Assembly: GCA_046050405.1 (NCBI GenBank)
Contig: JBJOPY010000082.1
Span: 1 to 6,911, forward strand
Direction: 5' to 3'
DNA from: JADKCL01 sp046050405
GTDB lineage: Bacteria > Bacteroidota > Bacteroidia > J057 > JADKCL01
Length of the DNA stretch: 6,911 nt
Position 1 is the stretch's first letter, and each line of letters opens with the position of its first letter. The position numbers and the translations under genes were made by a program. The notes below the pieces were generated by a model. The model did not search any database, was not told where the DNA came from, and saw only the letters and a program-made list of their open reading frames with translations. Positions 1 to 6,865 of the stretch are shown here, one piece after another.

Positions 1-1238
1 TCCAGTTTATTCGACGCCAGGTCATGCTCCCGCCTCTCCACCAAGATCATGATCTCGAAGATCCGGATGGAAGTCATCCAGCTGTCCTTGTTCAGTCCCG
101 CGTCCTGGCATTCCTGGATGAGCCGCCACGCCTCCTTGTAATCGCCGAGCTCGAACTGGATGCAGGCGCAGAGGTAGGTGAAGATCCCCTGGTTCTGTGG
201 CATTTGTTGCATGACCTTGGCGGAGGGGCCGTTCTTGAGTTGTTCCACCAGCCCCTTCGCCGTCGAATGGTCCTTGAGGTGGATATGGCAGTAGAGCATC
301 AGCAGGGAGGTCGTCAGGCGGGCAGGCGACGCCTCCCGCTGGTAGCTGGCCGCCCTGGCGAGTGCATCCATCGCGGCAGCGTAGTCCTGGTCCTGCAGCT
401 CCAGCCGGCCCAGCTGGACCCAGCCTTCCGCCATTCGCATCGGGCTTCGGATCCCCTCATGGTCGACCAGGATCTGCATGACCTTCCTGGCATGGCCCCG
501 CCCGTCTTCGAAGCGCCGGGTGAGGTAGCAGAGGTGCACCCGCAGCATCTGCCGGAAATAGTCTGCCCGGGGGCTGTACATCTGCCGGATGGATTCCTCG
601 AGGCCCGGCAGGTGGGCTTCCAGGAATGCGATCCGTTCATCGTTTCCTCCGATCTCGCTGCCGTTCAGGGTGAGGAACTTCCGCAGCAGGCCCATGGCGT
701 TGATGTCGCATTCCTGCTGCTGGAGGGCCCGCTGAATCTGGATGCTCAGCTCCTCGAACCGGTCATTTCCGCTTCTGTCCAAGGCTCTGAGGCGGATCAA
801 TGCATCCAGCTCCAGCTCGGGGGAATTGCACCGGACGGCCAGTTCCCTGGCCTTCTCCAGATGCTCCAGTGCCATCGCCGGGAGCTGGCGTTCCTGCAAT
901 GCGCTCGCAAACAGCATGCACCGCCTGAACTCGATCACGTTTTGATGGTACGGGCTGTCCCGGTGGTGCTTGGAAGACTCGGGGTTGACGGACAAGGTCA
1001 AGAATTCGATCATCCGCTCCAGCAGGCGGCCTTTCATCATGATGAATGCCTTGGACCGGGGGTCATGGTACAATTTCTGCGACGACGATTCCTGGGTGAT
1101 GTCCGGATCCTGGTCCAGCAGCTTCAGGAACTCGATCGCCTTGCTTTCGCCTTTCTGGTGAAAGGCTTCCAAATAGGCCTTCAACCCCCTCTTCTCTGAG
1201 GGGGGCATGCTATGGTACAACTCCCGGACGCGATTCAT
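1..1238 (-). CDS. TPR-like helical protein of unknown function, 3' end outside window
   Basis: An open frame runs from an ATG at 1236-1238 (minus) to the window edge, giving 412 codons with no stop, so the C-terminus is missing. The start is supported by an AGGA six bases upstream of the ATG, one of the few clear Shine-Dalgarno-like sites here. The protein begins MNRVRELYHSMPPSEKRG and is predicted by eye to be almost wholly alpha-helical, charged and soluble, with no signal peptide or membrane segment. Three stretches resemble helix-turn-helix tetratricopeptide repeats: about residues 122-148, 272-299 (pattern W..LG.L.....Y..A...L..A) and 350-378 (L.A...F.LGDY..A). They are degenerate, so the fold is an inference. 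I do not recognise the family; such proteins usually act as protein-binding scaffolds. It is divergent from the M3 peptidase gene. Codon use is GC-rich like its neighbours. Confidence 0.75.
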   Translation of the reverse strand, partial: MNRVRELYHSMPPSEKRGLKAYLEAFHQKGESKAIEFLKLLDQDPDITQESSSQKLYHDPRSKAFIMMKGRLLERMIEFLTLSVNPESSKHHRDSPYHQNVIEFRRCMLFASALQERQLPAMALEHLEKARELAVRCNSPELELDALIRLRALDRSGNDRFEELSIQIQRALQQQECDINAMGLLRKFLTLNGSEIGGNDERIAFLEAHLPGLEESIRQMYSPRADYFRQMLRVHLCYLTRRFEDGRGHARKVMQILVDHEGIRSPMRMAEGWVQLGRLELQDQDYAAAMDALARAASYQREASPARLTTSLLMLYCHIHLKDHSTAKGLVEQLKNGPSAKVMQQMPQNQGIFTYLCACIQFELGDYKEAWRLIQECQDAGLNKDSWMTSIRIFEIMILVERREHDLASNKL

Positions 1239-1292
1239 TTTGTTTCCTGTTCCGCTACATTCCTGCCACCTGCGCCCCCTTTTCCCCCCTCA
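1197..1292 (-). promoter_or_regulatory. Inverted repeat spanning the start codon of the TPR-like gene
   Basis: A perfect 9-base inverted repeat, TGAGGGGGG at 1197-1205 and CCCCCCTCA at 1284-1292, flanks the ribosome-binding site and ATG (1236-1238). In the minus-strand mRNA the leader arm UGAGGGGGG could pair with CCCCCCUCA inside codons 12-14. The same coding arm can instead pair locally with GAGGGGG (from 1185-1191) as a 7-bp stem with a 6-base loop. The two pairings exclude each other. The repeat is directly visible; a regulatory role is inference. Confidence 0.35.
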
Positions 1293-1326
1293 CCTCCCGC
1301 AGGACGGCAATTCTTCTGAATCTGGC

Positions 1327-1358
1327 TCAATTTACGTACTTTAGCAGACTGATACAAG
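1327..1358 (-). promoter_or_regulatory. Possible promoter for the TPR-like gene
   Basis: On the minus strand CTTG (1355-1358) is followed 20 bases later by TAAATTGA (1327-1334), a two-mismatch version of the Bacteroidetes pair TTTG / TAnnTTTG at a fitting distance. It would give a leader of roughly 80 bases. The match is weak and the site is proposed mainly because a divergent promoter is needed in this short gap. Confidence 0.22.
1337..1344 (+). promoter_or_regulatory. Possible -7 element of the M3 peptidase promoter
   Basis: TACTTTAG is one mismatch from the Bacteroidetes -7 element TAnnTTTG and lies 18 bases before the ATG of the M3 peptidase. No convincing -33 TTG partner is visible upstream. 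If it is used, the leader would be very short, which fits the absence of a Shine-Dalgarno sequence before that ATG. Confidence 0.25.
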
Positions 1359-1362
1359 CGCA

Positions 1363-3099
1363 ATGGAAATTCAAGTTCAGACACCGGGGAAGAAAACCCG
1401 CAAATTCGTGGCCGAAGACTTCATTCTCACTGACTGGGAACATCTCCAGCCGTATTTCGACCGATTGGCAGAGATGCCCCTGGAGACGGTGGAGGACATC
1501 GAGCATTGGCTGAAAATGTCCAGCGAGCTCAGCTTCGTCGTCCATGAGGAGAAGGCTTGGCGGTACATTCGGATGACCTGCGACACCACGAGCGAACCCA
1601 TCCGGAAACGCTACGACCAGATCAGCTCGGAAATCCTTCCCCAGTTCTCGGTGAGAGCCAATGAACTGCTGCAGAAACTGTATGAATCCCCCGCATTCCC
1701 CCTGCTTGACCCGGAGCGCTACCTGGTGCTGACCCGCAGTGTGAAGAACAGCATCGAGCTGTTCCGTGAATCCAACGTCCCCTTGGACACTGAAATCCGG
1801 AAGCGCGGACGTGAGCATGACGAGGCGGCAAGCCGCCTCCACATCGAGGACGGAGGCCAGAAGCTCACCCTTCAGAAGGCTGCTTCACTCCTGGAGCAAG
1901 GTGACCGCAACAGGCGGGAGGAGATCTGGCGCAAGATCACCTCCGCCCGGCTCGCCCTGAAGGACAGCTGGGACCAGCTCCTCACAGACCTGTGCGGACT
2001 CCGCGGCCAGGTCGCAAGGAATGCCGGATTCGAATCGTTTTCAGACTACAGCTTCAAGGCGTTGGAGAGGTTCGATTACACCCGCGAGGATTGTTACGCC
2101 TTCCATGACGCCATCGAGCGGGTGGTGAAACCGCAGCTGGTCGCCCTCAGCCGGGATCGGCAACGAAACCTGGGACTGGGCGAGCTGCGCCCCTGGGACT
2201 TGAATGTGGATGAGCTTGGGAGGGAGGCGCTGCATCCCTTCACGGACAGCCAGGAACTCATCACGGGATGCATTCGCATTCTGGAGCGCTTGCGTCCCGC
2301 GTTGGCGGACAATCTCCGGTTGATGAAGGAGATGGGCCATCTCGACCTGGAGTCGAGGCTGGGAAAGGCTCCCGGCGGCTACAACTATTCCTTGCCGGTG
2401 ACGGGCGCCCCCTTCATCTTCATGAATGCCGTCGGCACGTCGAACGACCTGACCACCATGCTCCATGAGCTGGGCCATGCACTGCATTCTTTTGCGACCG
2501 CACAGATCGACATCGCAGAGTTCAAGCACCTGCCTTCGGAGCTGGCAGAGGTTGCCTCCATGGGCATGGAGTTCTTCTCCCTGGATGCGCTGGATGAGTT
2601 TTACAAGGATCCGGAATCGCTCCGCCGGGCGCGACGGGAGCAGCTGATGCGGCCGCTCATCCTGCTTCCTTGGATTGCATCGGTGGATGCCTTCCAGTTC
2701 TGGCTCTATGACCACCCAGGCCATACTGTCCCGGAGCGGGAGCAGGCATGGACGGACATCTTCCTACGGTTTCATGGCGACCATGTGTCCTGGGAGGGCG
2801 ATGAGGAGGTGCTGAAGAACCTGTGGCAGAAACAAGGGCACATCTATGACGTTCCTTTCTATTACATCGAGTACGGTATCGCACAGCTGGGAGCCATTGC
2901 GGTCTGGAGGAACTTCCGTCATGATCCGCAGAAAGGATTGAACGATTATCTGAAAGCACTTTCCATGGGCTATACGCGCCCGATTCCAGAGGTGTATGCC
3001 GCTGCTGGAATCCGGTTCGATTTTTCCGAATCCTATATCCGTGAATTGGTCGATTTCGTCGCCGGAGAAATCGACAAGGTGGATCGGGGGGAGTTCTAG
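1363..3099 (+). CDS. M3 family zinc oligoendopeptidase (non-PepF type)
   Basis: This 578-residue cytosolic metallopeptidase should cleave short peptides as part of intracellular peptide recycling. The zinc site is complete: HELGH at residues 368-372 (ligands H368 and H372, catalytic E369) and a third ligand E396 in SELAEVAS, 28 residues after the first histidine, the usual M3 spacing. A C-terminal substrate and transition-state motif is present as H493, Y495, Y500/Y501 and Y504 (QGHIYDVPFYYIEYG). The N-terminal helical half (about 1-200) and the length match M3 oligoendopeptidases of the type common in Bacteroidota rather than classical PepF. There is no signal peptide. The ATG at 1363 is chosen because the sequence before it holds no in-frame alternative, and the opening residues (RKFVAEDFILTDW) are typical of the family start. 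No Shine-Dalgarno is visible. The next gene starts 12 bases after the stop, so co-transcription is likely. Confidence 0.93.
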   Translation: MEIQVQTPGKKTRKFVAEDFILTDWEHLQPYFDRLAEMPLETVEDIEHWLKMSSELSFVVHEEKAWRYIRMTCDTTSEPIRKRYDQISSEILPQFSVRANELLQKLYESPAFPLLDPERYLVLTRSVKNSIELFRESNVPLDTEIRKRGREHDEAASRLHIEDGGQKLTLQKAASLLEQGDRNRREEIWRKITSARLALKDSWDQLLTDLCGLRGQVARNAGFESFSDYSFKALERFDYTREDCYAFHDAIERVVKPQLVALSRDRQRNLGLGELRPWDLNVDELGREALHPFTDSQELITGCIRILERLRPALADNLRLMKEMGHLDLESRLGKAPGGYNYSLPVTGAPFIFMNAVGTSNDLTTMLHELGHALHSFATAQIDIAEFKHLPSELAEVASMGMEFFSLDALDEFYKDPESLRRARREQLMRPLILLPWIASVDAFQFWLYDHPGHTVPEREQAWTDIFLRFHGDHVSWEGDEEVLKNLWQKQGHIYDVPFYYIEYGIAQLGAIAVWRNFRHDPQKGLNDYLKALSMGYTRPIPEVYAAAGIRFDFSESYIRELVDFVAGEIDKVDRGEF

Positions 3100-3111
3100 G
3101 CACGGCCAACG

Positions 3112-3678
3112 ATGGAGAAACCCAAGAGCTACTGCGAGGCTGTGGAGGCGATGGGCGAGGACAACGTCCATCGCCGGTACCATGACCATGAATATGGGTT
3201 TCCCATCGAGGACGACCATCTCCTTTTTGCGCGGCTGGTGCTTGAGATCAATCAGGCAGGCCTGTCATGGACGACCATTCTCCACAAGAAAGATCACTTT
3301 TTCCGTGCATTCGACGGATTCGACGTGGTGCGGGTGGCTGGATATGGCCCGGATGACATTGCAAGATTGATGGGCGATCCCGGAATCATCCGCAACCGTC
3401 TCAAGGTGGAGGCGACCATCCACAATTCACAGGCCATCTTGGGCTTGCAGGCGGATCATGGCTCATTCAAGGCATGGCTGGACCATCACCACCCCCTGCC
3501 GTTGCAGGATTGGATGAAACTCTTCAAGCGAACCTTCAAGTTCGTCGGCGGCGAGATCGTGAATGAATTTCTGATGAGCACCGGCTATCTGCCCGGTGCC
3601 CACATCCCGGCCTGTGCCACCTTTCACAGGGTCCTTTCGCAAAATCCGAAATGGAGCACCCATCCACTGGAAGGCTAA
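3112..3678 (+). CDS. tag: DNA-3-methyladenine glycosylase I
   Basis: The 188-residue product is a helix-hairpin-helix-type glycosylase that removes 3-methyladenine from alkylated DNA, the first step of base excision repair. The match to the Tag family is clear: YHDHEYGFP at residues 23-31, LEINQAGLSW at 44-53 with E45 in the place of E. coli Tag E38 and W53 at the base-stacking position, then a GIIRNRLK-type stretch and FKFVGGEIVNEF. The four zinc ligands of E. coli Tag (C4, H17, H175, C179) have counterparts C8, H24, H164 and C168, with the last pair keeping its H-x3-C spacing. Length is normal. It follows the M3 peptidase by 12 bases on the same strand and probably shares its transcript; no functional link is evident, so this may be just a convenient operon. 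Only the Ala/Asp-rich tail differs from the enteric protein. Confidence 0.93.
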   Translation: MEKPKSYCEAVEAMGEDNVHRRYHDHEYGFPIEDDHLLFARLVLEINQAGLSWTTILHKKDHFFRAFDGFDVVRVAGYGPDDIARLMGDPGIIRNRLKVEATIHNSQAILGLQADHGSFKAWLDHHHPLPLQDWMKLFKRTFKFVGGEIVNEFLMSTGYLPGAHIPACATFHRVLSQNPKWSTHPLEG

Positions 3679-3891
3679 GCCGACCTTGGAGGAGTTGATT
3701 CCCTTGTCATTTCTCGATGGGCTGTGTGAAACCGGTGTATTTCGCGTTTTCCAATATCATCATGGCCCCGGAAGGACAGGAACTCACCCGGCAAACCCAA
3801 TGCCCGTTGTCAGCACCAGCTTGTGAATATATGGCCGGGCAAGGGTGCAATCATCTCAGGACGAAGAATGAGAACCACGGCCTCCCACGGC
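3679..3891. other. Convergent intergenic region with nothing recognisable
   Basis: These 213 bases separate the 3' ends of tag (plus) and obg (minus). I looked for a rho-independent terminator and found no GC-rich hairpin followed by a T run on either strand. Short open frames exist but have no recognisable protein features. A bidirectional termination role is expected from position only. Confidence 0.5.
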
Positions 3892-4896
3892 TCAGGCATG
3901 CAGGGCCTCCCAGATCCTATCGTTGAGCTGCTCCAGCCCGACGTTTGCAATCGCTGAAATGGAGACGATTCCCAGCTTCGGGAGGGCTTGTCCCATCCTT
4001 TTCAGGATATCCTCGACCTCCTGCGGATCCAGCAGGTCTGACTTTGTGATCACGATGATGATCCTTTTGGTGAGCAGATCGGGATTGTAGGCCTCCAACT
4101 CATGGATGAGCGTCCCGTACTCGGCCAGTGGATCGGGGCTGTCCGCGCCGATCAGCAGCAGCAGGATGGAATTACGTTCGATATGCCTCAAGAATGTAAT
4201 TCCCAGACCCCTTCCTTCGCTGGCTCCCTCAATGATCCCCGGGATGTCGGCCATCACGTAGGACTTGTACTCCCGGTACTTGACGATCCCAAGGTTGGGG
4301 ACAAGGGTGGTAAACGGGTAGTCCGCTATCTTGGGTTTCGCTGCGGACAGCACCGACAGCAGCGTGCTTTTCCCGGCATTGGGGAATCCGACCAAGCCGA
4401 CATCGGCCAGTACCTTCAGCTCCAAGACGGCCACCAGCTCCTGTGCGAAACCTCCCGGGGTGGCATGCGTGGGCGCCTGATTGCTTGCAGACCGGAAGTT
4501 CCAGTTGCCTTTGCCCCCGAAACCACCCTGCAACAGCAGGAGGCGCTGCCCGTGCTCGGTGATCTCGCCGAGGAACTCGCCCGATTCCGCATCATGCACG
4601 GTCGTTCCAAGTGGTACCTTCAGGATTTCGTCCTTGCCTTCCTTTCCGGTGCACTTTCCGCCTTCTCCGTTTTTTCCCGGTTCGGCCTTGATGAATTTCC
4701 GGTAGCGAAGATCCAGCAGGGTCCAGAGCTGGCGGTCTCCCTCCAGGATGATGTGCCCTCCCCGGCCTCCATCGCCTCCATCGGGGCCGCCCTTGGGGAC
4801 ATGCTTCTCCCGCCGCCAAGCCACAATGCCATCACCCCCCTTTCCACTCGTGAAGTATATCTGAACGTGATCGACGAATGGGCTGGCAGATGACAT
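3892..4896 (-). CDS. obg: GTPase Obg (ribosome assembly and stress GTPase)
   Basis: Obg is an essential GTPase that binds the 50S subunit and couples late ribosome assembly to growth state and (p)ppGpp. The 334-residue product has the glycine-rich Obg fold at about residues 6-160 (for example GKGGDG at 18-23, and GGPDGGDGGRGG at 36-47) and then the G domain: G1 GFPNAGKS 170-177, G2 around YPFTTLVPN 193-201, G3 DIPG 217-220, G4 TKSD 284-287 and G5 SISA 312-315. It ends soon after G5, so the optional OCT domain is absent, as in other Bacteroidota Obg proteins; this is not a truncation. G4 TKSD replaces the textbook NKxD, a variant I regard as tolerated in this group. The gene lies 61 bases downstream of adk on the same strand with no terminator between, which fits an adk-obg operon. 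The spacer contains the palindrome GGCCGGCC (4938-4945) of no known role. Confidence 0.96.
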   Translation of the reverse strand: MSSASPFVDHVQIYFTSGKGGDGIVAWRREKHVPKGGPDGGDGGRGGHIILEGDRQLWTLLDLRYRKFIKAEPGKNGEGGKCTGKEGKDEILKVPLGTTVHDAESGEFLGEITEHGQRLLLLQGGFGGKGNWNFRSASNQAPTHATPGGFAQELVAVLELKVLADVGLVGFPNAGKSTLLSVLSAAKPKIADYPFTTLVPNLGIVKYREYKSYVMADIPGIIEGASEGRGLGITFLRHIERNSILLLLIGADSPDPLAEYGTLIHELEAYNPDLLTKRIIIVITKSDLLDPQEVEDILKRMGQALPKLGIVSISAIANVGLEQLNDRIWEALHA

Positions 4897-4957
4897 GATG
4901 AGATATGAGGTTTAGTGGGTTCGGTCGATGCCTTCCTGGCCGGCCGAATCCCTTGTA

Positions 4958-5554
4958 TCAGGCTTGGTCCAGGGAAACCTTCATGGCACGATCCACTATC
5001 CCGGTCAGGCGGCGAAAAATCTCATCCACCTCGCCGAGGCCATCCACCATGTGGAGCTTGCCTTGGACATCATAGGTTCCTGCCACGGGCAGGGTCCATT
5101 TTTTGTACTCCACGACCCGAGCCTCGGCAATCTCTTGCGTGTCGTCCGCTCGTCCGTTTTGCTGTGAACGAAGGAGGATGCGCTGGATGAGCTCCTCCTG
5201 GGGCACATCCAGGAAGAGGGTGGCTGTAATCCCGGTACCCAGTTCCAGCAGGAATCCATCCAAGGTGGCTGCCTGTTCCAACGTGCGCGGGTAACCATCG
5301 AAGATGAATCCCTTGACATTCCCGGCATGCCGCTTGAGCTGGCTGTGGACGATTTCATTGACGATCTCATCCGAAACCAACCTTCCCGCAGCCATGATTT
5401 CCGCAACACGATTTCCCAAGTCTGAGCCTGAAGCCTTCTCGGCACGCAGCATATCACCCGTTGACAGGTGTTTCAGGCCGTATTTCTCGACCAGCTTGGC
5501 CGCTTGGGTGCCTTTTCCAGATCCAGGAGGGCCAAAAAGTACAATGTTTAGCAT
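4958..5554 (-). CDS. adk: Adenylate kinase (short, zinc-free type)
   Basis: Adenylate kinase interconverts ATP plus AMP with two ADP and sets the cell's adenylate balance. The 198-residue protein shows the P-loop GPPGSGKGT at residues 8-16, the AMP-site segment STGDMLR at 31-37, the FDGYPRT motif at 85-91 (with R90), and a short lid R129...GRADD at 134-138. The short lid lacks the four-cysteine zinc insert, which is the usual Bacteroidota form. The start at MLNIVLFG is the normal N-terminus of the family. The C-terminus is slightly longer than in many homologues. A Bacteroidetes-type -7 promoter element lies 38 bases upstream, and obg follows, so adk is probably the first gene of its transcript. 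An M15-like gene lies directly upstream on the same strand. Confidence 0.96.
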   Translation of the reverse strand: MLNIVLFGPPGSGKGTQAAKLVEKYGLKHLSTGDMLRAEKASGSDLGNRVAEIMAAGRLVSDEIVNEIVHSQLKRHAGNVKGFIFDGYPRTLEQAATLDGFLLELGTGITATLFLDVPQEELIQRILLRSQQNGRADDTQEIAEARVVEYKKWTLPVAGTYDVQGKLHMVDGLGEVDEIFRRLTGIVDRAMKVSLDQA

Positions 5555-5591
5555 GAGCGAATCCCCCGAAGCATATTGAACTGAGGGAGGG

Positions 5592-5599
5592 CAAATTTA
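5592..5599 (-). promoter_or_regulatory. Bacteroidetes-type -7 promoter element upstream of adk
   Basis: Read on the minus strand this is TAAATTTG, an exact match to the TAnnTTTG -7 consensus used by the primary sigma factor of Bacteroidota. It lies in the 70-base gap before adk and would give a leader of about 30 bases. The expected -33 TTTG/TTG is not clear about 20 bases further up, where the sequence reads CTTCC. The site suggests adk-obg is transcribed separately from the M15-like gene. Confidence 0.5.
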
Positions 5600-5624
5600 C
5601 GGAATCCCGCCGGAAGTTTCCCGT

Positions 5625-6011
5625 TTATAGTGCATGGGGGTTGTCATGGATCAGCACGGAAACATGGAGATGATCGCCCGTGCCCACGTGCCTCAGGGTG
5701 CGGTAGCCCATCAGCCAGAAGTATTTCTCCAGCAGTTGGTTGCGCCATTCGGGGCGACCGCTGGTCCTGAGGTCGATGGCGTGGACATAGCCGTCACTTT
5801 GCGGATAATGCAAACTTTTCCCTTTGGAAGCCAGTCCCATCCCGAGATAGTCGGCATGGGTGCGGGCCATGTCCGTGACAACGAGATCCTGGTCAAACAG
5901 GATGAAGGCGCTCACTCCAAGGCGGAGCATGGGGTGTACCGTGGTATATTCTCCTTGGTTGCGTCCATCGATCGGCAACTGGAGGAATTGAAGCTCGAGG
6001 TTGAGCCGCAT
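5625..6011 (-). CDS. Small M15-like metallopeptidase, possibly truncated at its N-terminus
   Basis: The 128-residue frame has the outline of M15-type (D-Ala-D-Ala or lysin-like) zinc peptidases: LVVTDMARTHADY at residues 43-55, a G-Y-V-H-A-I-D-L-R block at 74-82 and GTGDHLHVSV at 110-119. Likely zinc ligands are D80 and H116 (or H114); the first histidine of the usual S-x-H-x-x-G-x-A-x-D motif is not in its normal place, where D73 stands, and H77 or H68 might substitute. Such proteins trim peptidoglycan, but catalytic activity is uncertain here. No signal peptide is visible. The ATG at 6009-6011 is preceded by a stop two codons upstream; the core begins only near HPML (M28, 5928-5930), so the first 20-odd residues may be junction sequence. 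The region is GC-rich like the host. It overlaps in antisense the 5' extension of the CBS-HEPN frame. It could be an N-terminally truncated remnant. Confidence 0.55.
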   Translation of the reverse strand: MRLNLELQFLQLPIDGRNQGEYTTVHPMLRLGVSAFILFDQDLVVTDMARTHADYLGMGLASKGKSLHYPQSDGYVHAIDLRTSGRPEWRNQLLEKYFWLMGYRTLRHVGTGDHLHVSVLIHDNPHAL

Positions 6012-6833
6012 TACTCAACTCAGTGGATTCACGGTGAAATTGTTCTAAGGCACAAGAAGAAGGCAAAGAGCAAGGTCGAACGCGATCCAGTTCAGAAGTT
6101 GGGAACCCTAGAAGCAGCCAACGCTGCACCCGTTACAATCACAAGGGATGCCAATTTTCAAGATGCGATTACCTTGATGATGATGCACGACTATTCCCAA
6201 TTACCTGTGATGGGTAGCAAAACTATCGTCAGTGGCTATGTTTCGTGGGATACCATCGGCAAGGCGTTAGCATACGGCAAGAAACCAGAAATGGTGAAGG
6301 ATGTAATGGCAACCGATGTAGTGATTCTTGATCCTGATACTCCATTGCTTGAAGCAATTTCAAAGGTTCATGACATTGGATTCGTTGTTGTCCAAAGGAG
6401 TGATAAATCGTTAGCGGGAATTGTGACAACAACTGATATCAGCAAACAATTCCTCACAATCGCTGAACCTTTCCTGCTACTTGAGCAGATTGAAATTCAT
6501 ATCAGACAAATACTTGATGGGAAGTTCCTTGTAGATGAAATTCGTGCTTTTTTCAGTAGCAAGGTGGCGGGAGAAGGCAGTGGCCCCACTCCGGAAATAG
6601 TACACATAGATGACCTGACCTTCGGCCAGTACAAATTGCTTATGGAGAATCCAGACAACTGGAACCGGCTTTCATTGCCAATAGAGCGGGCATACTTTAT
6701 CACCCAACTGGACAAGATTCGGGAGATCAGAAACGATGTAATGCATTTTGATCCAGAAGGTTTAACAATGGATCAACTTACAGATCTTCGAAAAATGGCT
6801 AAATTCCTCAAAGACCTTCGAAAATTAGTTTGA
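5955..6833 (+). CDS. CBS-pair protein with C-terminal HEPN-like domain (putative nucleotide-gated RNase)
   Basis: Two CBS domains are visible: CBS1 at about 6129-6275 (PVTI...DYSQLPVM...GYVSWD) and CBS2 at about 6294-6450 (VKDVM...GIVTTTDIS, with the ribose/phosphate-binding T at 6426 and D at 6435). A helical C-terminal region follows, with DLTFGQYKLL and then R-E-I-R-N-D-V-M-H-F; R at 6729-6731 and H at 6744-6746 form the Rx4H motif of HEPN RNases, with the usual polar N after R. CBS pairs bind adenine nucleotides or related ligands, and HEPN domains often cut RNA, so a ligand-controlled ribonuclease or anti-phage/stress protein is inferred. The start is unresolved: the frame is open back to an ATG at 5634, but that part is antisense to the M15-like gene. 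The next in-frame ATG (6177) is inside CBS1. I place the start at a TTG (5955) before LEELKLEVEPHYSTQW, as a compromise. GC is about 42-45%, with TTA leucine codons, unlike the neighbours. Confidence 0.7.
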   Translation: MVASIDRQLEELKLEVEPHYSTQWIHGEIVLRHKKKAKSKVERDPVQKLGTLEAANAAPVTITRDANFQDAITLMMMHDYSQLPVMGSKTIVSGYVSWDTIGKALAYGKKPEMVKDVMATDVVILDPDTPLLEAISKVHDIGFVVVQRSDKSLAGIVTTTDISKQFLTIAEPFLLLEQIEIHIRQILDGKFLVDEIRAFFSSKVAGEGSGPTPEIVHIDDLTFGQYKLLMENPDNWNRLSLPIERAYFITQLDKIREIRNDVMHFDPEGLTMDQLTDLRKMAKFLKDLRKLV

Positions 6834-6865
6834 CCATTGCTGTCATTCCTGCAAAATTACTCACT

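Noticed and set aside
24..1199. Long plus-strand frame of 391 codons
   Set aside because: It is the mirror of the TPR-like gene on the minus strand; its composition is rich in residues typical of antisense GC-rich frames and it has no motif.
2041..2724. Long minus-strand frame of 227 codons inside the M3 peptidase gene
   Set aside because: It is antisense to the zinc-site region of a clearly functional gene and shows no motifs.
3717..3926. 69-codon plus-strand frame between tag and obg
   Set aside because: It runs into the 3' end of obg on the other strand, has no ribosome-binding site and no recognisable features.
4102..4893. Long plus-strand frame of 263 codons opposite obg
   Set aside because: It is antisense to a complete Obg with all G motifs; the length comes from high GC.
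3892..4896. Obg as truncated because it lacks a C-terminal OCT domain, or defective because G4 is TKSD
   Set aside because: Short Obg proteins are normal in this phylum, and all other G motifs are intact.
4938..4945. GGCCGGCC palindrome between adk and obg as terminator or operator
   Set aside because: An 8-base self-complementary site with no loop and no T run is likely chance in GC-rich DNA.
5634..5950. N-terminal half of the longest plus-strand frame ending at 6833, taken as real protein
   Set aside because: It has no domain-like features, is host-like in GC, and is antisense to the M15-like frame, whose conserved blocks are more convincing.
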